DNA of 64,000 nucleotides from Paenibacillus radicis (ex Gao et al. 2016) (GCF_014641555.1 NZ_BMHY01000004.1:186001-250000), one strand, 5' to 3'. Positions 51,839-60,593 are shown, counted from the first letter of the stretch. Notes: a model not told the origin generated them from the sequence alone. Numbers and translations are program-made.

Positions 51839-52288
51839 ATGAAGGTTCGATTCAATCATATCAGCGCAAATCCGGGTGCTATGCAAACGATGTTGAAGCT
51901 GGAGGGTTTTATTCAGACAAGCGGACTGGATAGCAGGTTGTATGAACTCATTAAGTTGAGAGCTTCACAAATTAATGGCTGTGCCTATTGTTTGGATATG
52001 CATACACGTGAGTCGCGGAAAATGGGCGAGACGGAGCAACGGATCCATTTGCTTCATGCATGGCGTGAAGCGCCATTTTACTCCGAGAAAGAAAGAGCGG
52101 TGCTTGAACTGACGGAAGCTGTAACCCGTATTTCGGAGCAAGGTGTGCCGCAGGATTTGTACGAACGAGTGCGGACACATATAGATGAGGCGGAATATGT
52201 GACGATCATCATGGCAATCAATACCATTAATGCATGGAATCGGATCGCCATCTCCACGGGGATGTTTCCGGAAACAGAGACCAGATAA
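51839..52288 (+). CDS. Carboxymuconolactone decarboxylase (AhpD-like) protein 1
   Basis: 149 residues. The AhpD-like CxxC site is Cys48-Ala-Tyr-Cys51 with His55 (INGCAYCLDMH), which gives alkylhydroperoxidase or thiol-disulfide activity. GGAGGAG (about 51825-51831) fixes ATG 51839; the GTG frame at 51779 runs through the repeat leader. It is followed by azoreductase, EamA transporter and a paralogous CMD gene (53919), all under the promoter at 51710. Confidence 0.92.
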   Translation: MKVRFNHISANPGAMQTMLKLEGFIQTSGLDSRLYELIKLRASQINGCAYCLDMHTRESRKMGETEQRIHLLHAWREAPFYSEKERAVLELTEAVTRISEQGVPQDLYERVRTHIDEAEYVTIIMAINTINAWNRIAISTGMFPETETR

Positions 52289-52342
52289 CTTACAGTTCAT
52301 AGGGAGTCATAACAAATACTGCAACTTAAGAGGGGAACCAGA

Positions 52343-52978
52343 ATGTCGACTGTACTATATGTAAATGCACACCCGTTAGATCAGAGTGAGTCCTACAGCT
52401 TGTCTGTAGGCCACGAATTCGTCCAAGCTTACAGTAAGGCAAATCCTAATGATAAAGTGATTCAACTGGATCTATATAAAGAGGAAATCCCTCAACTAGA
52501 TGCTGAAGTTTTGACGGGCTGGGGGCAGCTGAAGAATGGTATTTCTGCTAATCAATTGAGCCCGAGTTCGCAAGCCAAACTGGCCCGATTGAACGAACTG
52601 GTTGATCAATTTCTGGCCGCAGATAAGATTGTCATCGTTAATCCGGTTTGGAATTTCCTATTCCCGCCCGTACTGAAAGCTTATATTGATGCCATATGCA
52701 TATCTGGAAAAACGGTCAATTACACTCCTCAAGGTATTGTTGGTTTAGCTTCTGACAAAAAGCTGCTTCATATTCAAGCTTCCGGAAGCGTGCTCTCTAA
52801 GGGAACATGGGCTGACTTTGAATTTAGCCACCGGTACTTGGAAGCTGTATCTAAATTCATGGGTATACCGTCCGTTGAAGTTATTTATATCGAGGGCACG
52901 GGAGCTGCCCCGGATCAAGCACCTGTCATTAAAGAAAAAGCGGTACAGCAAGCATTGCAGCTAGCCCAAGTTTTTTAA
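52343..52978 (+). CDS. azoR: FMN-dependent NADH-azoreductase 1
   Basis: 211 residues. Flavodoxin-like quinone/azo reductase: YVNAHPLDQSESYSLSVGHE, PVWNFLFPPVLKAYIDAICI (FMN phosphate and ring region), HIQASGS. It reduces quinones and azo compounds by two electrons, protecting against thiol-reactive species. It is close to the paralogue at 59877. AGGGG site before ATG 52343; operon with the CMD gene before it (54-bp gap) and the transporter after it (8-bp gap). Confidence 0.93.
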   Translation: MSTVLYVNAHPLDQSESYSLSVGHEFVQAYSKANPNDKVIQLDLYKEEIPQLDAEVLTGWGQLKNGISANQLSPSSQAKLARLNELVDQFLAADKIVIVNPVWNFLFPPVLKAYIDAICISGKTVNYTPQGIVGLASDKKLLHIQASGSVLSKGTWADFEFSHRYLEAVSKFMGIPSVEVIYIEGTGAAPDQAPVIKEKAVQQALQLAQVF

Positions 52979-52986
52979 ACACGACA

Positions 52987-53928
52987 GTGAAGTATATTTT
53001 ATTTGTTTTAGCTGGGGCGTGCAGTTTTGGTTTATTAGCTACTTTTGTAAAAAAAGCTTATGCAGCTGGCTTCAGTGTCGGCGATGTCGTCGGCAGTCAA
53101 AATTTATTCGGTGTGATTATGCTCTGGAGCCTGTTACTGGTGAGCGCTAAATCCGCTAAGCCGTCCGCAGCCGGCCACACCTTCAAAGTAACCATACGTC
53201 AAGTGATATCGCTCATGGCAGTTGGAACGACAACAGGCTTAACAGGCATGCTTTATTATGCAGCGCTCCAGCATATTTCAGCCTCTTTCGCCATAATCTT
53301 GTTGTTTCAATTTACGTGGATGGGCATCTTATTGGAAGCGGTAGTTGAACGCAAGCGTCCGAGTAAAGATAAAATAATCTCACTCGTCATCTTATTTGCC
53401 GGGATTAGCATGGCAAGCGGCTATTTGAACGGAGGTCAGGGAGAAGTTTCTTGGATAGGAATGACGCTTGGGTTATTGGCTGCTGCCGCCTATACACTCT
53501 TCATTTGGTTTAGCGGTAAAACAGCCGTTCAAGTCGTTCCAATTAAACGAAGCGCGATCATGCTGTCCGGCTCGTTCATTCTTGTCATGATCGTTTTCCC
53601 GCCGAATTTTCTGATCAATGGCTCGTTGCACGAAGGGCTTTTACCTTTGGGGCTGCTGCTCGCTGTATTTGGCATCGTTATTCCGCCTTTGTTCTATGCC
53701 ATAGGCGTGCCGCATATTGGCGGTGGACTAGCTACAATTCTAAGTGCTGCTGAGCTGCCGACAGCCGTCATGATGTCGTATGTCGTTCTGCATGAATACG
53801 TCAATTGGATGCAATGGGCGGGTGTTGGCATTACGATGCTTGGCATTGCTCAGCCCGAACTTATGAAACGCATGACTCGCAATTCTGAAATCACAAAAAA
53901 AATTAGGGGTGTAACGAAATGGAAATGA
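52987..53928 (+). CDS. EamA-family (DMT) transporter
   Basis: 313 residues from GTG, about ten transmembrane helices arranged as two EamA repeats (first: YILFVLAGACSFGLLATFVK; second: WIGMTLGLLAAAAYTLFIWF), with SAAELPTAVMMSYVVLHEYV as the typical end region. Probably exports or imports a small metabolite; within this operon an efflux role is plausible. No strong ribosome site, so translation is probably coupled to azoR 8 bp upstream. The 3' end overlaps the next gene by 10 bp. Confidence 0.88.
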   Translation: MKYILFVLAGACSFGLLATFVKKAYAAGFSVGDVVGSQNLFGVIMLWSLLLVSAKSAKPSAAGHTFKVTIRQVISLMAVGTTTGLTGMLYYAALQHISASFAIILLFQFTWMGILLEAVVERKRPSKDKIISLVILFAGISMASGYLNGGQGEVSWIGMTLGLLAAAAYTLFIWFSGKTAVQVVPIKRSAIMLSGSFILVMIVFPPNFLINGSLHEGLLPLGLLLAVFGIVIPPLFYAIGVPHIGGGLATILSAAELPTAVMMSYVVLHEYVNWMQWAGVGITMLGIAQPELMKRMTRNSEITKKIRGVTKWK

Positions 53929-54380
53929 GACTGAACTATATGAAAGTGCAACCGGAATCTCTGCAGACGCTATTGAAATTAGAAGGGTATGTGAAGAAAA
54001 GCGGATTGGATCACAGCCTGTTGGAGCTGATTAAAATTCGCGCTTCTCAGATTAATGGCTGTGCCTACTGCCTGGACATGCATACGAAGGATGCACGTGC
54101 GATGGGAGAAACGGAGCAACGATTGTTCATGCTTAGCGCATGGCGTGAAGCTCCATTCTATTCGGAGGAGGAGCGTGCTGCGTTAGCTTTGACGGAAGCT
54201 GTAACCAAAATTTCGGATGCTGGCGTACCTCAGCCTTTGTATGAACAAGTCCGCAAACATTTTGACGAGAGCCAATTCGTCAATTTAATTATGGCGATTA
54301 ATGCCATTAACTGTTGGAATCGTATGGCGATATCAACAGGTATGGTGCCTGGCGATTACCAGCCGGCCGTTCAAAAATAA
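53919..54380 (+). CDS. Carboxymuconolactone decarboxylase (AhpD-like) protein 2
   Basis: 153 residues, close paralogue of the gene at 51839 with the same Cys48/Cys51/His55 site (INGCAYCLDMH). The two are about equal in length and keep matching blocks throughout (LHAWREAPFYS versus LSAWREAPFYS), so they arose by duplication. Starts within the EamA gene (10-bp overlap). A long hairpin follows at 54397. Confidence 0.92.
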   Translation: MEMRLNYMKVQPESLQTLLKLEGYVKKSGLDHSLLELIKIRASQINGCAYCLDMHTKDARAMGETEQRLFMLSAWREAPFYSEEERAALALTEAVTKISDAGVPQPLYEQVRKHFDESQFVNLIMAINAINCWNRMAISTGMVPGDYQPAVQK

Positions 54381-54396
54381 CGGACTGGTGAACGAA

Positions 54397-54432
54397 GCAA
54401 TCCCCTAACACCGGTTAAGTTAGGGGAATTGC
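54397..54432 (+). terminator. Hairpin after the CMD/azoreductase operon
   Basis: GCAATCCCCTAAC (54397-54409) with GTTAGGGGAATTGC (54419-54432), one bulged A. There is no U-tract, so termination may be weak or the structure may serve as a 3' stabiliser; readthrough into the HAD gene is possible. Confidence 0.55.
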
Positions 54433-54463
54433 TATAACCGTTATCATTTTTAATGGAGGAAAA

Positions 54464-55159
54464 ATGAGTTATAAACTGCTTTTATTTGATCTAGATGATA
54501 CGCTGCTGGATTTCGGCGCTATTGAAACCGATTCGCTGAACAAATTGTTTGAGCAGCATGGATATACATGCTCAGATGAATTGTTGGACATTTATCATTC
54601 CGTCAATAAACAGCTATGGAAAGAATACGAGAATGGAAAAGTTGGACTAGACGTTGTACTAAACTCCAGATTCTCAGAAACGATGTTGAGATGGGGAGAA
54701 GTTGTTGATGGCGTGAAATGGGAAAAGCTATACAGAGAGCTATTGGGCAATAGCAGCCAATTGCTTATGGAAGGTGCTTTAGAAGTATGCCAGCGCTTGT
54801 CTGCATCCCATAGGTTGTTCATTATCACGAATGGGATAACGCAAACTCAAATCAAGAGACTGAAGCAGTCCGGTTTATATGAATTTTTTGAGGATATTTT
54901 TGATTCACAAAGCATTGGCTATCAGAAGCCATCCAGCACTTTTTTTGACTATGTAGGGAGTCATATCCAAGATTTTGATAGAAAAGAAGCGCTTATTATC
55001 GGTGATTCATTATATACAGATATAAAAGGCGGACTCCATTCGGGTATCGATACCTGCTGGGTTAACAGAACGTCTCACAAAGGTTCTTCGGAAATTCCAA
55101 GTACATTTACGATTACTAGCCTGACGGAATTATATGACATCTGCAGCGCTATAAAATAA
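54464..55159 (+). CDS. HAD hydrolase, YjjG/YfnB-like nucleotidase
   Basis: 231 residues. Motif I DLDDTLLDFG (nucleophile and acid Asp), motif II ITNG, motif III Lys in YQKPSS, motif IV LIIGDSLYTDIKGG. The LDFGAIE cap entry and length fit the YjjG-type pyrimidine 5'-nucleotidases, which remove non-canonical nucleotides. GGAGG site 5' of ATG 54464. SDR follows after 21 bp. Confidence 0.9.
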   Translation: MSYKLLLFDLDDTLLDFGAIETDSLNKLFEQHGYTCSDELLDIYHSVNKQLWKEYENGKVGLDVVLNSRFSETMLRWGEVVDGVKWEKLYRELLGNSSQLLMEGALEVCQRLSASHRLFIITNGITQTQIKRLKQSGLYEFFEDIFDSQSIGYQKPSSTFFDYVGSHIQDFDRKEALIIGDSLYTDIKGGLHSGIDTCWVNRTSHKGSSEIPSTFTITSLTELYDICSAIK

Positions 55160-55180
55160 ACATTAAGGGAGAGTTATATT

Positions 55181-55927
55181 ATGGGGAAATTTGACGGTAA
55201 AGTTGCGGTTGTGACAGGCGGTACTAGCGGAATTGGTCTTGCGACCGCACAGCAGTTCGTAGAAGAAGGCGCATATGTCTTTATTACAGGACGCAGACAA
55301 AGTGAGCTGGATGCAGCGGTGAAGCGGATCGGAAAAAATGTAACGGGGGTACAAGGCGATATTTCTAAGCTGGAGGATTTGGACAGGCTGTATGAAACCG
55401 TGAAGCAAGAGAAGGGGCACTTGGACATCCTTTTCGCAAATGCAGGGCTGGGCTCTTTGCTTCCGTTGGGCCAAATTACAGAAGAGCATTATTACAAAAC
55501 ATTCGATGTGAATGTGAAAGGAACTCTGTTCACTCTACAGAAGGCGTTGCCTTTGTTTCCGGATCAGTCAGGTTCGATCATTCTGACGGGGTCCACGGCT
55601 GGCTTAATGGGCAATCCAGCGTTTAGTGTCTATGGCGCATCTAAGGCAGCAATCAGACAACTGATCCGAAGCTGGATTATTGATCTAAAAGGTACTGGAA
55701 TCCGCGTAAATGTCCTTAGTCCAGGAACCGTTTATACCCCTGCATATGACGATTTATTCGGAGCAGCACTGGATCATGTTCTTGAGCATGCGAAGGAGAC
55801 AACTCCGCTAGGCCGAGTTGGACAAGTTGAAGAAATCGCTAATGCTGTCATGTTCCTTGCTTCTAATGAAAGCAGCTATATCAATGGAGTTGAATTGTTC
55901 GTTGATGGCGGAGTAGCGCAAATTTAA
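55181..55927 (+). CDS. SDR-family oxidoreductase
   Basis: 248 residues. TGGTSGIG cofactor motif, NAG in FANAGLG, Ser in LTGSTAG, and intact Tyr-x-x-x-Lys in VYGASKA; C-terminal [17 protein letters not shown] complete classical SDR active site. GGGAGAG precedes ATG 55181. Probably co-transcribed with the HAD gene. Confidence 0.92.
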   Translation: MGKFDGKVAVVTGGTSGIGLATAQQFVEEGAYVFITGRRQSELDAAVKRIGKNVTGVQGDISKLEDLDRLYETVKQEKGHLDILFANAGLGSLLPLGQITEEHYYKTFDVNVKGTLFTLQKALPLFPDQSGSIILTGSTAGLMGNPAFSVYGASKAAIRQLIRSWIIDLKGTGIRVNVLSPGTVYTPAYDDLFGAALDHVLEHAKETTPLGRVGQVEEIANAVMFLASNESSYINGVELFVDGGVAQI

Positions 55928-55964
55928 TTCAGCAAGCTTCTATTTCTAGTAGACCTTCAAAAAG

Positions 55965-55993
55965 ACCTTTCTCCGTATGAATCGGAGAAAGGT
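55965..55993 (-). terminator. Hairpin, U-tract on the minus strand
   Basis: ACCTTTCTCCG (55965-55975) with CGGAGAAAGGT (55983-55993). On the minus strand the stem is followed by CTTTTTG, so it would terminate transcription coming from the right; on the plus strand it has no U-tract. Confidence 0.5.
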
Positions 55994-56005
55994 GCAAGAA
56001 GCAGG

Positions 56006-56176
56006 TGAAATGAAGGGTACTTCTTTGGTAATACTGAAGAGTGGCTGTTGTAAGATTTAGGGGATGGGAAGGTTAACCTTCACCTCGACCAAACCGGATT
56101 TTCCACATCTCAAGGACTAGAAGGCGCTAGATATGGCTGGAGCAATTGGTTTCGCGGGTTTGAAAAGGCGTTGTAA
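56006..56176 (+). pseudogene. SRPBCC/AHSA1-like gene remnant
   Basis: After an internal TAA (56051-56053) the frame reads DLGDGKVNLHLDQTGFSTSQ then GLEGARYGWSNWFRGFEKAL and a stop. This matches the C-terminal strand-helix of SRPBCC/AHSA1 proteins (GxTxVxLxHxGF...GWxxxLxxLxxxL). Upstream of the stop only about 14 plausible codons remain (GYFFGNTEEWLL), so the N-terminal two thirds are gone. An intact AHSA1-type gene is at 60984. Confidence 0.5.
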
Positions 56177-56203
56177 CAGTAGTGGAAAGTGTATCACCGG
56201 AAT

Positions 56204-56246
56204 CGACATAAAGCGGCTGCATTTCGTGTGCAGCCGCTTTATGTCG
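56204..56246. other. Long perfect hairpin without a U-tract
   Basis: An 18-bp perfect stem, CGACATAAAGCGGCTGCA (56204-56221) with TGCAGCCGCTTTATGTCG (56229-56246), 7-nt loop. It probably acts as a bidirectional terminator (AAAGCGGCTGCA core), though the U-tract lies inside the stem on each strand. It separates the SDR/remnant region from the UvrA-like gene. Confidence 0.55.
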
Positions 56247-56354
56247 GCTTCGGACTAACATTTAAGCGCTTGGTGCTGCGGAACAAACTCGCACCTAGTG
56301 CGTATAGATTAAACTAGTAGTGAGAATTTACAAGATCGGAAGGATGTTAAGCAT

Positions 56355-58610
56355 ATGAGTGAATCTTATCAGGAGTATATTGTAATCTCCGGTGCTAGGG
56401 AAAATAATCTGAAGAACGTTTCCTTGCGTATTCCGAAGCGGAAAATTACGATCTTCACCGGAGTATCCGGCTCTGGCAAGTCATCGATCGTCTTTGATAC
56501 GATTGCCGCTGAATCCACAAGATTGCTGAATGAGAATTTCAGTATGTTTGTGCGCAATTTTTTGCCCCGCGTTCCACAGCCGGATACAGATGCGATTGAG
56601 AACCTGAGCATGGCTGTTATTGTGGATCAGAAGCGGCTGGGCGGCGGTTCACATTCTACGATGGGCACCATTACTGATATTTCTCCGATTCTCCGTTTAC
56701 TATTCTCCCGAATAGGTCAGCCTTATGTTGGACAAGCCCATATGTTCTCCTTTAACGATCCGCAAGGCATGTGTCCGGAGTGCAACGGAATTGGCCGCAG
56801 ACTAGGTGTCGACATGAGCAAAGCGATAGATCTGTCTAAATCGTTGAATGAAGGGGCAATCATGCTGCCGGACTATGCGGTCAACAGCATGGATTGGAAT
56901 ATGATCGTACAGACAGAGGCTTTCGACCCCGACAAGAAACTAAGTGATTATACGGAAGAAGAGATGGATCAGCTGCTTTATAGTAAGGCAAGAAAAGTGC
57001 AGATGCAGTTCGCCGGCAAGGCAGTGAATATTACAGTAGAAGGTATCATTGAGAAGTTCACCAACAAGTACATTAAGCGGGATTTAAAGACGATGTCCGA
57101 GCGTACACAACGTTCGGTTGCACCCTATATTTCGGAAGGGTACTGTTCCAGCTGTCACGGAGCAAGACTTAGTCAAGCCGCGCTCAGCTGCAAGATCAAT
57201 GGACATAACATTGCGGAATTATCCTCGATGGAGGTTGGACAGCTTATCCGTGTTATACGGGAGATCGATAATGCTGTCGCCGCGCCGATCGTCAGACCGC
57301 TAACGGAGCGATTGCAGCATTTGGTCGATATCGGACTTGATTACTTGACACTGGATCGTGAGACGGATACGTTATCCGGCGGCGAGTCGCAGCGTGTCAA
57401 GATGGTGAAGCATCTAAGCGGAAGTCTGGTGGATGTCACTTATATTTTCGACGAGCCTAGCGTTGGCTTGCATCTACGAGATGTACACCGGTTAAATGAA
57501 TTGCTGCAGAAGCTGCGCGACAAGGGGAATACCGTGATTGTCGTTGAGCATGATCCTGATGTCATTAAGCTGGCGGATCATATCGTCGACGTTGGCCCTC
57601 ATGCTGGCAGCCGCGGCGGTACGATAGTCTATGAAGGAAGCTTCGATGGCCTGCTCGAATCCGGTACACTGACAGGTAATTATATGAAGCGGCCGCTTCA
57701 ACTCAAGCAAGATTGCAGGCAGCCGTCCGGCAAGCTGTCCATTAAGGATGCTCAGCTTCACAATCTGCAAAATGTTAGTGTCGATATTCCAACCGGGATA
57801 CTGACGGTCGTTACGGGTGTCGCCGGCTCGGGAAAAAGCACGCTGATTAATGAAGTATTTCTCAGCCAGCATCCGGATGCGATCGTCATCGATCAATCGG
57901 CGGTAGGCGTATCCACACGCTCTAATCCCGCAACCTATACAGGCATTATGGATGATGTGCGCAAGGCGTTTGCTTCTGCAAACAAGGTTAATCAGGGCTT
58001 GTTCAGCTTTAACTCCAAGGGAGCTTGTGAGAACTGCCAAGGGCTTGGTGTTGTATACACAGATCTAGCATTTCTCGAGAGCGTGAAGCTGCCTTGCGAA
58101 GTCTGCGGAGGCAAGCGGTTCAAGGAGGAAGTGCTTGCGTACAAGCTGAACGGCAAATCTATTGCAGATGTGCTTGAGATGACGGTGGAGCAGGCATTGG
58201 AATTTTTCCAGTTGAAAGAAGTTGTGCGTAAGCTCCAAGCGATGAGCGATGTGGGGTTGAACTATATTACACTAGGCCAGCCGCTTAGCACGCTCTCTGG
58301 CGGAGAATGCCAGCGCATTAAGTTGGCAAGCGAACTGCATAAGAAGGGCAGCATCTATGTCATGGATGAGCCGACGACCGGTCTGCACATGTCAGATATC
58401 GGACACCTTCTAGAGATCATGAACCGTCTCGTCGACGCCGGCAATACAGTAATCGTCATTGAGCATAATCTCGATGTAATCAGCCAAGCGGATTGGAATA
58501 TCGATATGGGACCAGATGGAGGAAGCAAAGGCGGACAGGTTGTATTCGAGGGAACACCGGCGAAGATCGTTCATGCAGAGCAGTCGATTACGGGGAAATA
58601 TTTAAAATAG
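56355..58610 (+). CDS. UvrA-like ABC ATPase, short type
   Basis: 751 residues against about 940-960 for housekeeping UvrA. Walker A1 GVSGSGKSS (36-44), a zinc-module CPECNGIG and CSSCHGARL, signature LSGGESQRVK, Walker B FDEPSVGLH; second half has Walker A2 GVAGSGKST, zinc module CENCQGLG/CEVCGGKRF, LSGGECQRIK and MDEPTTGLH. The shorter length implies reduced UvrB-binding and insertion regions, as in UvrA2/DrrC-type proteins linked to tolerance of DNA-intercalating drugs rather than general repair. AGGATG site before ATG 56355. The gene at 58623 follows after 12 bp. Confidence 0.92.
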   Translation: MSESYQEYIVISGARENNLKNVSLRIPKRKITIFTGVSGSGKSSIVFDTIAAESTRLLNENFSMFVRNFLPRVPQPDTDAIENLSMAVIVDQKRLGGGSHSTMGTITDISPILRLLFSRIGQPYVGQAHMFSFNDPQGMCPECNGIGRRLGVDMSKAIDLSKSLNEGAIMLPDYAVNSMDWNMIVQTEAFDPDKKLSDYTEEEMDQLLYSKARKVQMQFAGKAVNITVEGIIEKFTNKYIKRDLKTMSERTQRSVAPYISEGYCSSCHGARLSQAALSCKINGHNIAELSSMEVGQLIRVIREIDNAVAAPIVRPLTERLQHLVDIGLDYLTLDRETDTLSGGESQRVKMVKHLSGSLVDVTYIFDEPSVGLHLRDVHRLNELLQKLRDKGNTVIVVEHDPDVIKLADHIVDVGPHAGSRGGTIVYEGSFDGLLESGTLTGNYMKRPLQLKQDCRQPSGKLSIKDAQLHNLQNVSVDIPTGILTVVTGVAGSGKSTLINEVFLSQHPDAIVIDQSAVGVSTRSNPATYTGIMDDVRKAFASANKVNQGLFSFNSKGACENCQGLGVVYTDLAFLESVKLPCEVCGGKRFKEEVLAYKLNGKSIADVLEMTVEQALEFFQLKEVVRKLQAMSDVGLNYITLGQPLSTLSGGECQRIKLASELHKKGSIYVMDEPTTGLHMSDIGHLLEIMNRLVDAGNTVIVIEHNLDVISQADWNIDMGPDGGSKGGQVVFEGTPAKIVHAEQSITGKYLK

Positions 58611-58622
58611 GAGGCATGCTGC

Positions 58623-59039
58623 TTGCAAAGTTATAAGGACAGCGAACGACCCCGAGTTGATGACGATGCGGGCGTTTTGAAAGAAATCCCATGTTGTGAA
58701 TCAACAAGACGTATTATTATCGTTAGCCCGCTCCCGGCTGTTGTTCTTCCGTTGGTGATGCAACTAATGGTTCGTTGTTACGATGTATTGATCTTTCATC
58801 AAGAGAATGATCCGATTCTGGAAACGATTCCTAGCGATTTATTGATAATTGACCATTCTAAGGAGGTATCGGTAGAGCGGATGAAGATACCATCCTCCAG
58901 AACGGTACTTCTCTTGGTGGGGGACGAGGAACAGTTATTGAAGAGCAGTAATGACCAAACTGGACTAGTATGGCCCTGCCCGATATCGGAAGCGCTGGAG
59001 AAAATCGAGCAGATGGCGATTTTGAGTAGTAAGAAATAG
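58623..59039 (+). CDS. Unknown protein downstream of the UvrA-like gene
   Basis: 138 residues from TTG, with AGGAGG 8 nt upstream. Alternating strand/helix pattern RIIIVSPLPAVVLPLVMQLM then VRCYDVLIF, PSDLLIIDHSKEVS, RTVLLLVGDEEQLL and a C-terminal helix resembles a response-regulator receiver fold, but the phosphoacceptor region reads LLIIDHS with no clear acidic pair, and no output domain follows. It could be a degenerate receiver or a truncated regulator. Coupled to the UvrA-like gene, so perhaps connected with drug response. Confidence 0.7.
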   Translation: MQSYKDSERPRVDDDAGVLKEIPCCESTRRIIIVSPLPAVVLPLVMQLMVRCYDVLIFHQENDPILETIPSDLLIIDHSKEVSVERMKIPSSRTVLLLVGDEEQLLKSSNDQTGLVWPCPISEALEKIEQMAILSSKK

Positions 59040-59068
59040 GGGAGACTTAAATAAAGGATTACCAAGCA

Positions 59069-59100
59069 GGCTGCCGGTGTAACGGCAGCCCTATTTTTTT
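59069..59100 (+). terminator. Rho-independent terminator
   Basis: GGCTGCCG (59069-59076) with CGGCAGCC (59083-59090), then CTATTTTTTTA. It ends the UvrA-like transcript close to the convergent gene at 59099. Confidence 0.85.
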
Positions 59101-59470
59101 ATTTTCGCCAAAACGTTGAGCAGTCTTGCTTGTCCAAAATATTAAATTCGATCATCCGTTCCAGTAAGGAATAATCAACGGGCTGATTCCAGCGGATACG
59201 TAATAACCCTTTGGTATGGTCATAGCCTGCTTGAACAATTTCTTCCGAAAAACGATGGATTCCCGCCTCTTCCGGAGCAACTGCCATATGCTGTTTGGAA
59301 ATGCTAAACCCAATGATAAAGGTGTCGTGGTCGGTAAACATAGGCTGATTCCAAGCGATTTTTGGCACTAAATTTGGGAACCTCGTTATTACCCAATTGA
59401 AAACCTCTTCCGCACGGATTCGATGATCCGGGTTGTCGATACGCGTTAAAAATGGTTCAAAAACCTCCAT
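59099..59470 (-). CDS. Frataxin-like iron chaperone (YdhG/DUF1801)
   Basis: 123 residues. DUF1801 pattern: VFNWVITRFPNLVPKIAWNQ then PMFTDHDTFIIGFSISKQHM and a C-terminus VDYSLLERMIEFNILDKQDC. Bacillus subtilis YdhG/Fra, which supplies iron for Fe-S and heme assembly, has this layout. GGAGG lies upstream of ATG 59470 (on the minus strand). Single gene; its far end touches the terminator of the UvrA-like unit. Confidence 0.85.
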   Translation of the reverse strand: MEVFEPFLTRIDNPDHRIRAEEVFNWVITRFPNLVPKIAWNQPMFTDHDTFIIGFSISKQHMAVAPEEAGIHRFSEEIVQAGYDHTKGLLRIRWNQPVDYSLLERMIEFNILDKQDCSTFWRK

Positions 59471-59617
59471 GTTATTCCTCCTAGAAATATAAAAAGTTCT
59501 TCATTAACGTTAATCATATCAGGAGGTTATGCCACAAACAACCTCGACTGCATGAGCAAAATAACCGTCTCCCAATTTTGAAAATGATGGCCATCGAAAA
59601 TTCAAGGCTATTCTTTC

Positions 59618-59680
59618 TTGACAGCCATTTAAAACTGCTCTATATTTAATCATGTGGTTAAATAACCAAATGGTTAAATA
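59618..59680 (+). promoter_or_regulatory. Azoreductase 2 promoter with ArsR-type operator
   Basis: TTGACA (59618-59623), 17 bp, TATATT (59641-59646). The palindrome TGGTTAAATAACCA (59655-59668) starts 8 nt after the -10, followed by a second box TGGTTAAATA (59671-59680). The same box at the same 8-nt distance follows the -10 of the ArsR gene (60631-60640), so the ArsR protein probably controls both. Confidence 0.7.
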
Positions 59681-59876
59681 GTGAATTTGAAAAGTTGAAT
59701 GAGTTTTCCCGAATGCTTTTCAAATCCTTCGAAGCTTTAAGAGGTGTGACCGAGCTTACTGAGAAAAGAAAGGAGGACTATTATTTTACTTTCGGGATTG
59801 GATGGAAGCGGGAAATTATGACTCATTCAATGAGGCAGGCTCAAAACCAAATTTAATAAAAGGCAGGTAATTTATT
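59681..59876 (+). other. Long leader of azoreductase 2 with short overlapping frames
   Basis: About 200 nt between operator and gene. One frame (ATG 59713 to 59856) gives 47 codons beginning MLFKSFEALRGVTELTEKRK. Another starts after an AAAGGAGG site and reads IILLSGLDGSGK before TGA, looking like a kinase P-loop remnant. A third reads LLFYFRDWMEAGNYDSFNEA. They overlap, so at most one is meaningful; I assign none. Confidence 0.25.
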
Positions 59877-60518
59877 ATGGCAACCGTGTTATACATTACA
59901 GCACACCCAGGTGTTCAAGAATCAGCTTCTTATAGTCTAAGTGTGGGGAAAGAATTTATTGAGAGCTACCGCTACGCAAATCCGAATGATGAAATTGTTC
60001 ATCTTGATCTATATAAAGCCGATGTTCCACAGCTTGATGCCGATATTTTTAGCGGTTGGGGCAAGCTGGGAGCGGGCACAGCGTTTGCAGATTTGACTGA
60101 CACCGAGAAGGCAAAAGTAAGCCGTCTTGGTCAACTTGTTGATCAGTTTGTTGCTGCGGATAAATATGTATTTGTCAGTCCGATTTGGAACTTTTCTTAC
60201 CCTCCTGTTCTGAAAGCTTATATCGATTCTATCTGCGTTGCAGGAAAAACCTTCAGATATACAGAAAAAGGCCCGATCGGATTGCTGTCCGATAAAAAAG
60301 GGGTTCACATTCAAGCAAGCGGAAGCGTGCTGTCAGCCGGTTCCCAGTATGCGGAATCTGAAATGGGTCACCGCCATCTGAATTCCATTATGGAGTTTTT
60401 CGGCATTACTAATTTTGAAGGCATCTTTGTTGAAGGGATGGCTAAGGCTCCAGCCCAAGCAGCAGAAATTAAAGAGAAGGCCATTCAACAAGCGCGCGAA
60501 GTTGCTGCAAACTTTTAA
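59877..60518 (+). CDS. azoR: FMN-dependent NADH-azoreductase 2
   Basis: 213 residues, paralogue of the protein at 52343: YITAHPGVQESASYSLSVGK, PIWNFSYPPVLKAYIDSICV, HIQASGSVLSAG. Same quinone/azo-reducing function expected, with FMN and NADH. It has its own strong promoter and operator, unlike copy 1 which is driven by the Rrf2-linked promoter, so the two copies answer different regulators. GGCAGG site before ATG 59877; terminator at 60532. Confidence 0.93.
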   Translation: MATVLYITAHPGVQESASYSLSVGKEFIESYRYANPNDEIVHLDLYKADVPQLDADIFSGWGKLGAGTAFADLTDTEKAKVSRLGQLVDQFVAADKYVFVSPIWNFSYPPVLKAYIDSICVAGKTFRYTEKGPIGLLSDKKGVHIQASGSVLSAGSQYAESEMGHRHLNSIMEFFGITNFEGIFVEGMAKAPAQAAEIKEKAIQQAREVAANF

Positions 60519-60531
60519 GGATAGGACAAGC

Positions 60532-60588
60532 AAGAGCCAAGTGAATTTCAGGAATTCTAAACCTGAGCCGCTTGGCTCTTTTTTTGTA
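60532..60588 (+). terminator. Rho-independent terminator with nested stem
   Basis: Outer stem AAGAGCCAAG (60532-60541) with CTTGGCTCTT (60571-60580), inner stem CAGG/CCTG (60549-60552, 60562-60565), then TTTTT. Confidence 0.8.
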
Positions 60589-60593
60589 ACTTC

